From: Isoetes taiwanensis
Taxonomy: Eukaryota > Streptophyta > Lycopodiopsida > Isoetales > Isoetaceae
DNA: 64,000 nt
Direction of reading: 5' to 3'
NCBI GenBank assembly: GCA_021234155.1
Contig: JAJEKV010000030.1
Location: 6,941,890 to 7,005,889 of the forward strand
Position 1 is the stretch's first letter. Each line of letters begins with the position of its first letter. Made by a program: the position numbers and the translations under genes. Positions 1 to 11,400 of this stretch are shown piece by piece. The notes beneath the pieces are model-generated. The model worked only from the letters and a program-made list of their open reading frames with translations. It did not search any database and was not told where the DNA came from.

Positions 1-2506
1 AGCAGGCTATCGAACTTGTCAATCATTCCGTTAATGTTTCCTCCCGAGGTGTGGCCCTCCAGGAGCTACCTTTCATTCCTCCTGTCATGGTTCCTCAGAC
101 TGCAGTTCAGCCTCAACACTCCAATCCTCAACGCAGTCAAATTTGGTGCCACCTCTGCAAATATCAAGGCCATTTGGCCAATGCGTGCAACTCCTCCAAT
201 GGCCCTCCTCATTGTAAACGCTGCAACATGTGCAATCATGCCACGGAAGAATGCACTCGTACTCATCCTACACCCTTCCGACAAAAGATGGTTTATCAAG
301 TCCAGACCACGCCTCAGCAACAAACGTTATACCAACCTCAGCAATTTCCACCACCTCAACAGTATCCACAGTCACAGCAATCTCAGCAGCCAAGAGCAAG
401 GCAACCGTGCTCCTTTTGATCCTTCTAAAGCCCAGTGTTATCATTGTCTGGAATGGGGTCATACCACCATGGCATGCCCTCAACTTCCTCAAGTTCAAGT
501 CCAACTTCCAGGCACGAATCAAACCACGTCAGTACGCCTCACGGCCTATCAACTCTGGATTGCTAATGGCAAACAAGGCCCTCGTCCTGTTCTCCGAAAG
601 CCACCACGCGTGCCTCAACAATCACGGTATCAACCAGCTCCTTCCTCCACTCCTCCTCTGGATCAACAAGCTCAGGAAGAAATTTACCAAGCTCTCAATC
701 CTCCGGTCCAACCGTCAAACTGGGTTGGTTTGATCTCGCGACAGACCAGGGCTTCACGCCCCTTGGACATCATTCCTCATGCTACGCGCCCTGCTTTTGC
801 CGTAGACACGATCCCTCATGAAGAGGAAAAAAGGTTCACTTTGCACCAGACTTGGAAAAACTCATGCCTCATGTCATGCCCAAGGTAAGACAAAGTATCC
901 TCAACCTCATGCAGGCTGCAAAAGGCCGCACACTTGCTAATGTGCACGCCACTACCAGGGCTCAACAGCGTCATGACGCACCTCCGTGATCTCACACTCC
1001 ACGCTCTCAGACATATCCGAATATTGCTGCAGAGGTGGAGCTTCTCAAAGAAGTTTCTGCTTCTTTACCTCAGACTTCAGCTCCCTTGGATCATGCTGAT
1101 TCGTTTTCTCATGTTCCTTTGGAACTCCAAGAAGAACTGGCAAAAATCAAAATTCCTTTGAGTTTAGCCACCATTTTGAAACTTTGTCCTGCTCTCAAGG
1201 ACCAGTTGCCCCTTCCCACAGTTTTGGTTGGGGCTGTGGCTACCTCTACACCCACGGTGCATGCCATGGTGGACAAACAAGTCAATCATGTCCAGATTGA
1301 TGGTGGAAGTGCTGTCAATCTCATTACTGATAAGCTCAGAAAGCAATTGGGCATCAAACAACTTTACCGTGCCCCTTATGATATCAAGTTGGCCAATGGT
1401 CATATCACGCGCCCTCAAGGCGTTACACCCCTTCTTCACATCAATATAGGCGAACTCAGATTCCCTCTAGAGTTTGGTGTTTGGAAAGCCGGCGAAGATC
1501 TCGGTGATTATGAAATGTTGGTCGGCAGACCTTTTCTCCGTCAGGCAAAACGTATTCATAATTGGGCCACGGACCAGCTCGTCATTACCGATGGTCATCT
1601 CAATGCTACCATGGATTTGGAGACTGGCAAGATCATCTCTGTTGAACATGCCGAACCTTCTCTCTCAGACACCGATTCTGAAGAAGCCCAGAATATCTAT
1701 CATGTTCAGGATCCACCGCGAAGCCGCCTCTTTCATCCTACCACAATATCTTTGATCCACGGGCGAGATGACTCTGGATCGATCGGGCCGTGGGTGCTTT
1801 TTGCTTTCGACCCTTACCTCCTTGCAATCGCATCCAAAGACTTGACCATTTTTCCGACAATCGCATTCTTCCTCCAAACGGGTGGACGTCCATGCCGTCA
1901 TGAAGCAACCACTGCTAGAAGATGCTCAGCAACCACTTTTCTTCACCACACAAAATGCAGCTCATCCCATCATGTTTCAACCTCCTGCTCACATTGTTCA
2001 AGACACGGAAGTTGTTCCACACATTCGACTTCGGGAGGTGGAGATTGTGGACGTTGGCAACAATCGGCCCGCGCGCTTGCCGCAAATCTCCCGACCACCT
2101 ATCGCAAGACGCCCTCTCACGCCGCTCAAAAAATTCAAACACATTTTTGCCTGGAGCTATAAAGATCTTCGGGGTATCAACAAAGACTTGGGGGAACTCA
2201 CCATTCCTACCAAACCAGATGCATGTCATGTCTAGCAACGACAGTACCGGCTCAACCCCAATTACCGTGACCGTGTCAAGGCCGAAATTGATAAACTCCT
2301 AGCTGCTGGCTTAATTTATGAGGTCAAACATTCTGAATGGGTGAGCCCCATCGTCATTGCTCTCAAACACAACGGTAAGATCCGCGTCTGCGTGGACTAT
2401 CGCAAACTCAATCAGGCCACGAAGCATGATCACTTCTTCCCTTCACAGACCAGGTTCTGGAAGAGGTTGCTGGTCATGAAATGTACTCCTTCATGGATGG
2501 TTTTTC
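1..2506 (+). pseudogene. Ty3/gypsy gag-pol, 5' part (gag, protease, start of RT), broken
   Basis: This is the gag-pol coding region of an LTR retrotransposon, entering from the left edge. Gag has three CCHC zinc knuckles (C-X2-C-X4-H-X4-C) that would bind RNA: CHLCKYQGHLANAC, CKRCNMCNHATEEC (both before base 260) and CYHCLEWGHTTMAC near 440. A retropepsin-like site with IDGGSAVNL lies near 1,300, followed by a flap/LVGRPFL region near 1,520. RT begins at 2,341 with WVSPIVIALKHNGKIRVCVD and stops mid-domain at 2,506. The frame shifts several times (for example near 420, 890 and 1,700). The same gene order and near-identical protein occur on the minus strand at 27,695-31,125, so this is a second copy of that family. 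RT resumes at 13,993 after the inserted element. Certain as a Ty3/gypsy relic; the clade is not determined. Confidence 0.93.
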
Positions 2507-2537
2507 CACACTCACCCCGGTTTTTGGTCCACTGTTG
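2507..2537 (+). repeat. Left terminal inverted repeat of the CACTA-like element
   Basis: A 31-bp inverted repeat matching 13,962-13,992 at 27 of 31 positions. The first mismatch is at base 7 and the outer CACACT is shared. It is preceded by the TTC target duplication. Confidence 0.88.
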
Positions 2538-2539
2538 AA

Positions 2540-3245
2540 AACATCAGTTTTGGTAGGTCTACATGTCCTGTTTTCAAAGAATCCTACATGTGGATTTGTG
2601 GAGGTATGGTTTTGTTCGATAATGGTGTTCTTTTTTCAGTGGACTAAAACATCCACTGTTGTTTTGTAGTTTCTTCTATTGTGACATGTCATTTTATAAT
2701 ACAATCCACTGTAGGAAAGAATACTTGAATTTCTACATGTCTAATAATTCTATTGTCACATGTCTTTATAGATGTAGGAAAGAATATTTGATTCTCTACA
2801 TGTCCTATACTTCCATTCACATGTCTTTATAGTAGTAGGACAGAGTACTTTATTTGCTAAGGCATTGTAGGAAAGAATACATGAATTATGACATGTGTAA
2901 TACTTCTATTGTCACATGTCTTTATAGAAGTAGGAAAGAATACTTGATTCTCTACATGTCATATGCCTCCATGTCACATGTCTTTATAGTAGTAGGACAG
3001 AGTACTTTATTTGCGAAGGCATTGTAGGAAAGAATACATGAATTACGACATGTGTAATACTTCTATTGTCACATGTCTTTATAGAAGTAGGAAAGAATAC
3101 TTGCTTCTCTACATGTCCTATCCTTCCATATCACAGGTCTTTATAGTGGTAGGACAGAGTACTTGATTTGTTACATGTGATGCGTGCACGATCACATGTC
3201 CTTATACTAGTATTCCATGTAAGACAAGTTACTTCAATTACTTAA
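2540..3245 (+). repeat. Subterminal direct repeats, ACATGT-rich
   Basis: About seven imperfect ~60-100-bp direct repeats share the cores ACATGTCTTTATAG and GTAGGAAAGAATACTTG. Spaced ACATGT palindromes recur throughout. Repeat clusters just inside the ends are typical of CACTA elements, where the accessory transposase protein binds. No protein-coding frame is seen here. Confidence 0.7.
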
Positions 3246-3468
3246 CACCTATTTTTGCATAACAAAACCATCAAGATCCTTCGTGGGTGCGGGGACCGGT
3301 GCAAAAATGCAATATCTCATCTATTGTCCCTTTACCCTCATGCTTATAGAAAACTAGAATGCAAAGGCATTATGAAGATCCCAAAATTGAATTGAACTGA
3401 ATTTAACTTTAACATCCATGGGAACCAACAAGTCTATCGATCCCGTAGCGCATGTATGGCAAAAGGCA

Positions 3469-3625
<157 letters not shown>

Positions 3626-3689
3626 CTTTTTTATGCCTCAAAACCATTTTTGAGCATATGCACATGATCTCGTGTCCCAATCAGCTCAA

Positions 3690-5205
3690 ACATGCCAAGG
3701 AAAGCTCAAACATGCCACCAAGGTGGCTCAAACATACACAAGGTGGCTCAAACATGCCACAAAGGTGGCTCCAACATGCCAAGGTGGCTCCAACATGCCA
3801 CGCGGACTCTAACATGCCATGCAGGCTCCAATATGCCAACGTGACGCAAACATGCCACGTGGGCTCCACCATGCCACCTAGGCTCCAACATGCCAAGGTG
3901 GCTCACAACATGTCACCTAGGCTTAAATATGCCAAGTTGGCTCAAACATGCCACCTAGGCTCCAACATGCCACCGTAGCTCTAACATGCCACCTAGGCTC
4001 AAACATGCCAAAGTGGCTCAAACATGCCACGTTGGCTCCAACATGCCACCTAGGCTCCAACATGCCAAGGTGGCTCAAACATGCCACCTAGGCTCCAACA
4101 TGACAAGGTGGCTCAAACATGCCACATGGGCTTCAACATGCCACCTAGGCTCCAACATGCCAAGGTGGCTCAAACATGCCACGTGGGCTCCAACATGCCA
4201 AGGTGGCTCTAACATGCCACCTAGGCTCAAACATGCCAAGGTGGCTCCAACATGCCACTTAGGCTCCAACATGCAAAATGACTCAAACATGCCACTTAGG
4301 CTCCAACGTGCTCAAACATGCCACGCAGGCTCCAGCATGCCACCTATGCTCCAACTTGCCAAGGTGGCTCAAATATGCCACGTGGGCTCCAACATGCCAC
4401 CTAGGCTCCAACATTCCTAGGTGGCTCAAACATGCCACATAGGCTCAAACATGCCATGCAGGCTCACTTAGGCTCCAACATGCCAAGGTGGCTCCAACAT
4501 GCCACCTAGGCTCAAACGTGCCAAGGTGGCTCAAACATGCCACCTAGGCTCCAACATGCCACCTAGGGCTCAAACATGCCAGTGGCTCAAAACATGCCAA
4601 GGTGGGCTCAAACATGCCACCTAGGCTCCAACATGTCAAGGTGGCTCAAACATGCCACGTGGGCTCCACCATGCCACCTAGGCTCCAACATGCCAAGGTG
4701 GCTCACAACATGCCATCTAGGCTTAAATATGCCAAGTTGGCTCAAACATGCCACCTAGGCTCCAACATGCCACCATGGCTCTAACATGCCACCTAGGCTC
4801 AAACATGCCACATGGGCTCCAACATGCCACCTAGGCTCCAACATGCCAAGGTGGCTCAAACATGCCACCTAGGCTCCAACATGACAAGGTGGCTCAAACA
4901 TGCCACATGGGCTTCAACATGCCACCTAGGCTCCAACATGCCAAGGTGGCTCAAACATGCCACTTGGCTCCATACATGCCAAGGTGGCTCTAACATGCCA
5001 CCTAGGCTCAAACATGCCAAGGTGGCTCCAACATGCCACCTAGGCTCCAACATGACAAAATGGCTCAAACATGCCACCTAGGCTCCAACGTGCTTTGAAA
5101 CATGCCACGCAGGCTCCAACATGCCACCTATGCTCCAACTTGCCAAGGTGGCTCAAATATGCCACGGGCTCCAACATGCCACCTAGGCTCCAACATTCCT
5201 AGGTC
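3690..5205 (+). repeat. 19-bp minisatellite, ~80 units, in higher-order ~0.8-kb duplication
   Basis: Units of 19 bp follow the pattern AACATGCCA-NNNN-GGCTC(C/A). Two main variants alternate, one with CCACCTAGG and one with CCAAGGTGG; the reverse complement of the first differs from the second at one base, so neighbouring units could pair. A larger block repeats at ~0.8 kb: the rare variant CCACGTGGGCTCCACC occurs at 3,855 and 4,655, and CTATGCTCCAACTTGCC at 4,344 and 5,128. Open frames across the array (MPPRLQHAKVAQTCH-like) come from the repeat and are not genes. Confidence 0.95.
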
Positions 5206-8200
5206 TTCAGGCCTACCTAAACTTGGTCTCCGTGGTAATGTCGATGTTTTGAGTCCGCTATGCGAGTCGATCACAGCCCGGTGGGAGAGTTGCCCGTCTG
5301 GTGGCCGGGGACCTTCCAGAGGACCTTTGGGTCGAACCGCTTCGAAGGTTTTAGGGCTCCATCTTCCCGCATCAATGCCCCCCACTACCTCATGACATTG
5401 TGCAAGATCCCGGTCCAATCGACTGAGGTATGGCCTCCAAAACGAAACCCCGTGCCTTGCCGTGTTATTGTAGGGTTTACGCTATGGAGGTCGAAGTTTT
5501 ATTCAGGCTTGCACCGAGACATGGTCGGAAGCTGCAGCTGAAAACAAGAAGCAATAGAAACCGACGAAATGGGGTTTGGATTTACCGAGGCGGCTTTCCT
5601 ACCGGTGCTCCTCCCGGAGGGCAAATCCCAATGCCTCCCTTCCTAACCCGGTTTCCTATCCGGACCGCTGAATCCACGCTTCAAGTAACTTGCTTCGAAA
5701 GCAGGTTCAAAAAATACAAGATCCGTCCCGAGAACATATCAAACCGCAAAGCGTCCCCGCAATCGACCGTAGTAGAAACCCAAGTGTTTTGTCGTTAGGC
5801 AAGCACAAAGGTTCTTAATGGAGATTTGACTTCGCCATGTCGTCCAAACAACGAATTACCCTAGGGACCAAGTTACACGGTCATTTTTTGCAAAAAAGAA
5901 ACACGAACCCTCTACATGGCAGTATTCTGCACCCTCCGCTAAGGCCAATTCACTACGAACGTGTTGGACATGAGCTACTTTGGCGCTTCCTAGAGCAGGG
6001 GTTGTCTTCTGCCCACGAAACTTGGTCTCCAAGGTAATGTCGATGTTTCGAGTCCGCTGGCGAGTCGATCGTAGTTCCGGGTGGGAGAGTTGCCCGCTCG
6101 TGGCGTGGACCTTCCGTGAGAGGACCTTTGGGTCGAACCGCTTCGAAGGTTTTAGGGCTCCGTCTTCAAGGCCAATGCCCTCCAACTACCTCATGACATT
6201 GTGCAAGATCCTGGTCCAATCGACTAGGGTATGGCCTCCAAAACGTAAACCCCATGCCTTGCCGGTTATTGTAGGGTTTACGCTATGGAGGTCGAAGTTT
6301 TATTTAGTTGCACTTGAGACATGGTCGGAAGCCGCAGCTTGAAAACAAGAAGCAATAGAAACCCCATCTAAATGGGGTTTGGATTTACCGAGGCAGCTTT
6401 CCTACCGGTGCTCCTCCGGAGGGCAAATGCCAATGCCTCCCTTCCCGAACCCGGTTTCCTATCCGGCCGCTGAATCCACGCTTCAAGTAACTTGCTTCGA
6501 AAAGGTTCAAAAAATTCAAGATCTGTCCCGGAGAACATATCAAACCGCCAAAGTGTCCCGCAATCGACCGTAGAAACCCAAGTGTTTTGTCGCTCGGCAA
6601 AGCATACAAAGGCTTCGAATGGAGATTTGACTTCGCCATGTCGTCCAAACAAATAAATTACCCCAGGGACCAAGTTACACGGTCATTTTTGCAGCAAAGA
6701 AACACGAACCCTCTACATGGCAAGATCACGACCCTCCGCTAAGGCCAATTCACTACTTAACGTGTTGGACATGAGCTACTTTGGCGCTTCCTAGAGCGGG
6801 GGTGGTCTTAGCCACCTAAACTTGGTTTCGGGGTAATGTCGATGTTTCGAGTCCGCTAAGGCGAGTCGGATCACGCCCGGGTGGGAGAGTTGCCGGCTTC
6901 AGTGGCGTGAACCTTCCGTAGAGGACCTTTGGGTCGAATCGCTCGAAGGTTTTAGGGCTCCGCCTTTCCGCGCCAATGCCCTCCCACTACCTCATGACAT
7001 TATGCAAGATCCTGGTCCAATCTGACTAGGGTATGGCCTCCAAAACATAAACCCCGCGCCTTGCCGGGCTATTGTAGGGTTTACGCTATGGAATTCGAAG
7101 TTTTATTCGGGCCACTTGAGACATGGTCGAGAAGTCGCAATTGAAAACAAGAAGCAATAAAACTACGAAATGGGGTTTGGATTCACCGAGGCGGGCTTCC
7201 TACCGGTGCTCCTCCGGGAGGGCAAATGCCAATGCCTCCCTTCCCTAACCCTGGTTTCCCTATCCGACCGATTGAATCCACGCTTCAAGTAACTTGCTTC
7301 GAGCAGTTCAAAAAATTCAAGATCTGTCCGAGAACATATCAAACCGCAGTGTCCCCGCAATAACCGTGTAGAAACCCAAGTGTTTTGTCGTTGGGCGCAT
7401 ACAAAGGTCTCTAATGGAGATTTGACTTCGCCATGTCGTCCTAAACAAATTTACCCCAGGGACCAAGTTACGGTCCATTTTTGCAGAAAAGAAACACGAA
7501 CCCTCTACATGGCAAGATTTCCGCACCCTCCGCTAAGGCCAATTCACTACTTAACGTGTTGGACATGAGCTACTTTGGCGCTTCCTAGAGTGGGTGGTCT
7601 TGCGCCCGCGAAAACTTGGTTTCCGTGGTAATGTCGATGTTTCGAAATCCGTTGGCGAGTCGGATCATAGTTCCGGGTGGGAGAGTTGCCCGTTTCAGGC
7701 CGTGAACCTTCCGAGAGGACCTTTGGGTCGAATCGCTACGAAGGTTTTAGGGCTCCGCCTTCTCGGCCAATGCCCTCCCACTACCTCATGACATTATGCA
7801 AGATCCTGGTCCAATCGACTAGGTATGGCCTCCAAAACATAAACCCGCATGCCTTGCCGTGCTATTGTAGGGTTTACGTTATGGAGGTCGAAGTTTTATT
7901 CGGTTACTTGAGACATGGTCGAAAGCCGCAGCTTGAAAACAAGAAGCAATAGAAATCGGCGAAATGGGGTTTGATTTACCGAGGCAAAAGCTTTCCTACC
8001 ACTCCTCCGGGAGGGCAAATGCCAATGCCTCCCTTCCCGAACCCGGTTTTCCCTATCCGACCGCTGAATCCACGCCTCAAGTAACTTGCTTCGGCAGGTT
8101 CAAAAATTCAAGATCTGTCCGGAGAACATATCAAACCGCAAAGTGTCCCCGCAATGACCGTGTAGAAACCCAAGTGTTTTGTCGTTCGGCAAGCACAAAG

Positions 8201-8785
8201 GTTCTAATGGAGATTTGACTTAGCCATGTCGTCCAAAACAAATAAATTACCCTGGGACCAAGTTACACCTGGTCATTTTTGCAGCAAAAGAAACACGAAC
8301 CCTCTACATGGCGATTCTGCACCCTCCGCTAAGGCCAATTCACTACTTAACGTGTTGGACATGAGCTACTTTGGCGCTTCCTCGAGCAGGTGGTCTTCGC
8401 CCGCCTAAACTTGGTCTCCGTGGTAATGTCGATGTTTCAATCCGCTGGGCGTGAGTCACATCACGGTTCCGGGTGGGAGAGTTGCCCGCTTCGTGGCGGG
8501 GACCTTCCGAGAGAGGACCTTTGGGTCGAATCGCTACGGAAGGTTTTAGGGCTCAGTCTTCGGCGCCAACGCCCTCTATCTACCTCATGACATTGTGCAA
8601 GATCCTGGTCCAATCTGACTGAGGGTATGGCCTCCAAAACGTAAACCCCGCGGCCTTGCCGTGTTATTGTAGGGTTTTACGCTATGGAGGTCGGCTTTGG
8701 TCCGCTTGCACTTGGGACATGGTCGAAAACAAACCCCTGCGTTTGAAAACACTGGGACATGGCGTAGAAACCGCGGAATGGGGTT
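5206..8785 (+). repeat. ~800-bp tandem repeat, about 4.5 units
   Basis: The landmark GGTAATGTCGATGTTT recurs near 5,234, 6,033, 6,833, 7,629 and 8,424, a period of 795-800 bp. Units differ mainly by 1-4-bp indels, so no frame stays open across units. Each unit contains an inverted repeat: CCTCCAAAACGTAAACCC, about 20-25 bases of spacer, then GGGTTTACGCTATGGAGG (16 of 18 pairs). No known protein was recognised in any frame. Confidence 0.93.
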
Positions 8786-9300
8786 TTGGATTTAATCTCC
8801 TCCTAGTTTTGCAATTAAAAGTCTAGAGCACCTTATCAAGAGCAAAATTGTTTGGGATCACTCGGGTTAAGCCAATAGATCGAAAACTCGTTATTTCAGT
8901 TCTCATGGCTCCCCATGCATGTTTAGAAATGGTCCACCTAGTTATCAAAGAAGTCGACTACGTTTTGGCCTCCAAAACGTAAACCCTGTGCGTTGCTAGG
9001 TTATTGTAGGGTTTACGTTATGGAGGTCGAGTTTTATTCAGTTGCACTTGAGGCATGATCGAGAAGCCGCAGCTTGAAAACAAGAAGCAATAGAAATTGA
9101 TGAAATGGGGTTTGGATTTATCCTCCTCCCAGTGTCGCAATTAGAAGTCAAGAACACATTTTGTAGTAGCAAATTTTTCTGAAATGATTCGGGATCGCCA
9201 ATAGATCCAAAGTCTGTTATTTTAGTTGCCATGGCTCGCATGCATGTTTGAAAAAAGGTACACCAGGATCCCAAGTGCAATCTGACCCGCGTTTTTGGCC
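8785..9300 (+). repeat. Second tandem repeat type, ~327 bp, two units
   Basis: Two diverged copies are seen (landmark GCAATTA-AAGTC near 8,811 and 9,138). Each is followed by the same CCTCCAAAACGTAAACC hairpin segment as in the 800-bp repeats. The units look like rearranged derivatives joined to the end of the 800-bp array. Confidence 0.7.
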
Positions 9301-9468
9301 TCCACAACGTAAACCCTACAATAACCTGGCAAGGCACAGGGTTTGCATTTTGGAGGCCATACCCTAGCCAGATTGGACCAGGATCTTGCATAATGTCATG
9401 AGGTAGTGGGAGGGCGTTGACGCCAGAAGACGGAGCCCTAAAACCTTCCAGTCCTGGCCTGGTTCGAG
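9295..9468 (-). repeat. Inverted fragment of the 800-bp repeat
   Basis: Reverse-complemented, this stretch reads as the part of the 800-bp unit that runs from AAGGTTTTAGGGCTCC through CTACCTCATGACATTATGC to GTAGGGTTTACGTTGTGG. It makes a large inverted repeat with the direct units upstream. Confidence 0.85.
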
Positions 9469-9720
9469 TTGGGGAAGTGTGTCAGCGCTTTAAGTTCTTC
9501 AGATCCCTTTATTCTATTCCTTGCCAAACTCCTCTACCAAAAATTTCAAAGGTTATCATATTTCTTGCATAGAGTCCTAGTCATCATGTCCATGTCACCA
9601 CCATCTAGCCATGTCATCCAAAATTTGCCAACATCACCCAATAAAAACACCAGAGATGGACATCTTTTCATTTTTGGCCTAGTCAAAACTTGGCCTTGCT
9701 TTCTTGGCATGCCATGTCAC
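9469..9720. other. Spacer between tandem arrays
   Basis: Low-complexity CA/CT-rich sequence ending in phrases that already resemble the minisatellite (CATGCCATGTCACC). No gene or structured element was recognised. Confidence 0.5.
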
Positions 9721-10467
9721 CACTTGGAGTGCCACATGGGCTTCAACATGCCACCTAACATGCCAACGTGGCTCAAACATGCCAGCGGCTCCAACATGCC
9801 ACCTAGGCTCACACATGCCACCTAGGCTCACACATGCCACATAGTCTCCAATATGCCACCTAGCCTTAAACATTCCAAGGTGGCTCAAACATGCCATGTG
9901 GGCTCCAACATGCCACCTAGGATCCAACATGCCAAGGTGGCTCAAACATGCCAAGATGGCTCCAATATGCCACACGGGTTCCAACATGCCATCGAACATG
10001 CCAAGGTAGCTCAAACATGCCACCCGGCCCCAAAGACTCCACCTAGGCTCAAACATCCCAAGGCCACCTAGGCGCCAACATGCCACCTAGTCTCCAACAT
10101 GCCACATAGTCTCAACCCAAATATGCCAAGGTGGCTCAAACATGCCACGTTGGCTCCAACATGCCACCTAGGCTCCTAACGTGCCAAGGTGGCCCAAACA
10201 TGCCACATGGGTTCCAACATGCTAGCTAGTTGGCTCAAACATTCCAAGGTGGCTCAAACATGCCACAAGGGCTCCAACATGCCACCTAGGCTCCAACATG
10301 CCACCTAAGATGCCAAGATGCCTCAAACATGCCACGGACTCCAACATGCCACCTAGGCTCAAGCATGCCACCTAGGCTCCAACATGCCACCTAGGCTTCA
10401 ACGCCACCAAGGCTCCAACATGCCAAGGTGGCTCAAACATGCCACCTAGGCTCCAACATGCCACCTA
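9721..10467 (+). repeat. Second block of the 19-bp minisatellite
   Basis: The same 19-bp unit as at 3,690-5,205 (AACATGCCACCTAGGCTCC and its CCAAGGTGG variant), with more indels. About 38 units are present. Confidence 0.93.
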
Positions 10468-10665
10468 AGTCGATGTTCTGAGTCTATTAGAAGAGCCAAT
10501 TTATGGATTATGGGGAGATGCCCATTCGCTTGCCGGACCATATGGAGAGGACATTTGAGACAAACTACTTTTCGTAAGGTGTTAAGGGTCCATCTTCAAG
10601 GCCAACACAGTCTCTCTAAGTGATATACTATGCAAGATCCTGCTCAAAACGACTAATGATTGTCT
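10468..10665 (+). repeat. Diverged single fragment of the 800-bp repeat
   Basis: It starts GTCGATGTTCTGAGTC directly after the minisatellite and keeps the order of landmarks found in the 800-bp unit (GGAGAG, GGACATTTG, AAGGTGTTAAGGGTCC, TATGCAAGATCCTG). It is clearly older or more diverged than the main array. Confidence 0.75.
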
Positions 10666-11400
10666 ACTTCCACACCGGTCAAATTTGCATTTTATGCCTT
10701 CGGAAATAAATGTGCACGAGCTTCATTTGTTATTATTCAACTTCCATATTAATTGCATGATTCAGTTCCAAAGTGAAGTTTGTAATGTGGAATAGGCCTG
10801 ACCGCACTACCAATTTCTGCAAAATATGATAAACATTTATGAAATTATCTTGTTCACCGCTGCGGAAGCGCTTAAACACAGATGTCGCAATATAATCGTA
10901 ATTGATCCTTGTGAATTTATTTCCTGCCGCATTGTTCAAGAACACTTGTTCGTGAGGGCGGCATCAAGGATTTTATCGAAATATAATGGAGTTTTGAAGA
11001 GGATTATCATTGTAGATGATAATTCTTGATCTTAGAAATTGGTCCGGCCGGTTTCAATTGAAAAAGATGCCAACACATAGAGGTTTCCGACAATCTCTAC
11101 AAGTTAAATGAACGAGTGGTGCCGCTTCTAAGCTATAAAGTTTTTAATAATGTCAATTCATTGGAGGAGTATGGAGTAATCCCTCCGCTTTTGTTGCAAC
11201 AAGGTCGATTCGGACATACTCTAGAACTTGTCCATCTCCATCGCTTTTGCTTTCGTCATCCAGGTTTGACATTCCCCATTAGGGGCAATTTGGCAATTTC
11301 TTATAATATAGGGGCATTTTCATAAGTATCAAGAAATATGGGACATTTTAAAACTTTTTGAGTTTAAATATGCATCCAAGCAAAGAGTTTAACCAATGGC
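10666..11400. other. AT-rich interior of CACTA-like element, no recognised gene
   Basis: Short open frames exist on both strands (the longest are about 70 codons, at 10,733-10,945 minus and 10,826-11,029 plus). None shows a known motif. I see no supported feature. Confidence 0.5.

Noticed and set aside
1228-1340. Protease DGGS in place of the usual DSG/DTG as a novel enzyme
   Set aside because: A Gly or other small residue at this site is common in plant Ty3/gypsy elements, so it is not remarkable.
3986-5081. Repeated open frames of the MPPRLQHAKVAQTCH type
   Set aside because: They arise because the 19-bp minisatellite is free of stops in some frames for long stretches. The frame changes every three units and indels break it.
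3690-10467. CRISPR-like array
   Set aside because: Units are contiguous 19-mers with no unique spacers, and the context is a plant transposon.
10733-11029. Overlapping 67-70-codon frames on both strands
   Set aside because: Lengths are expected by chance at this composition and no motif was recognised.
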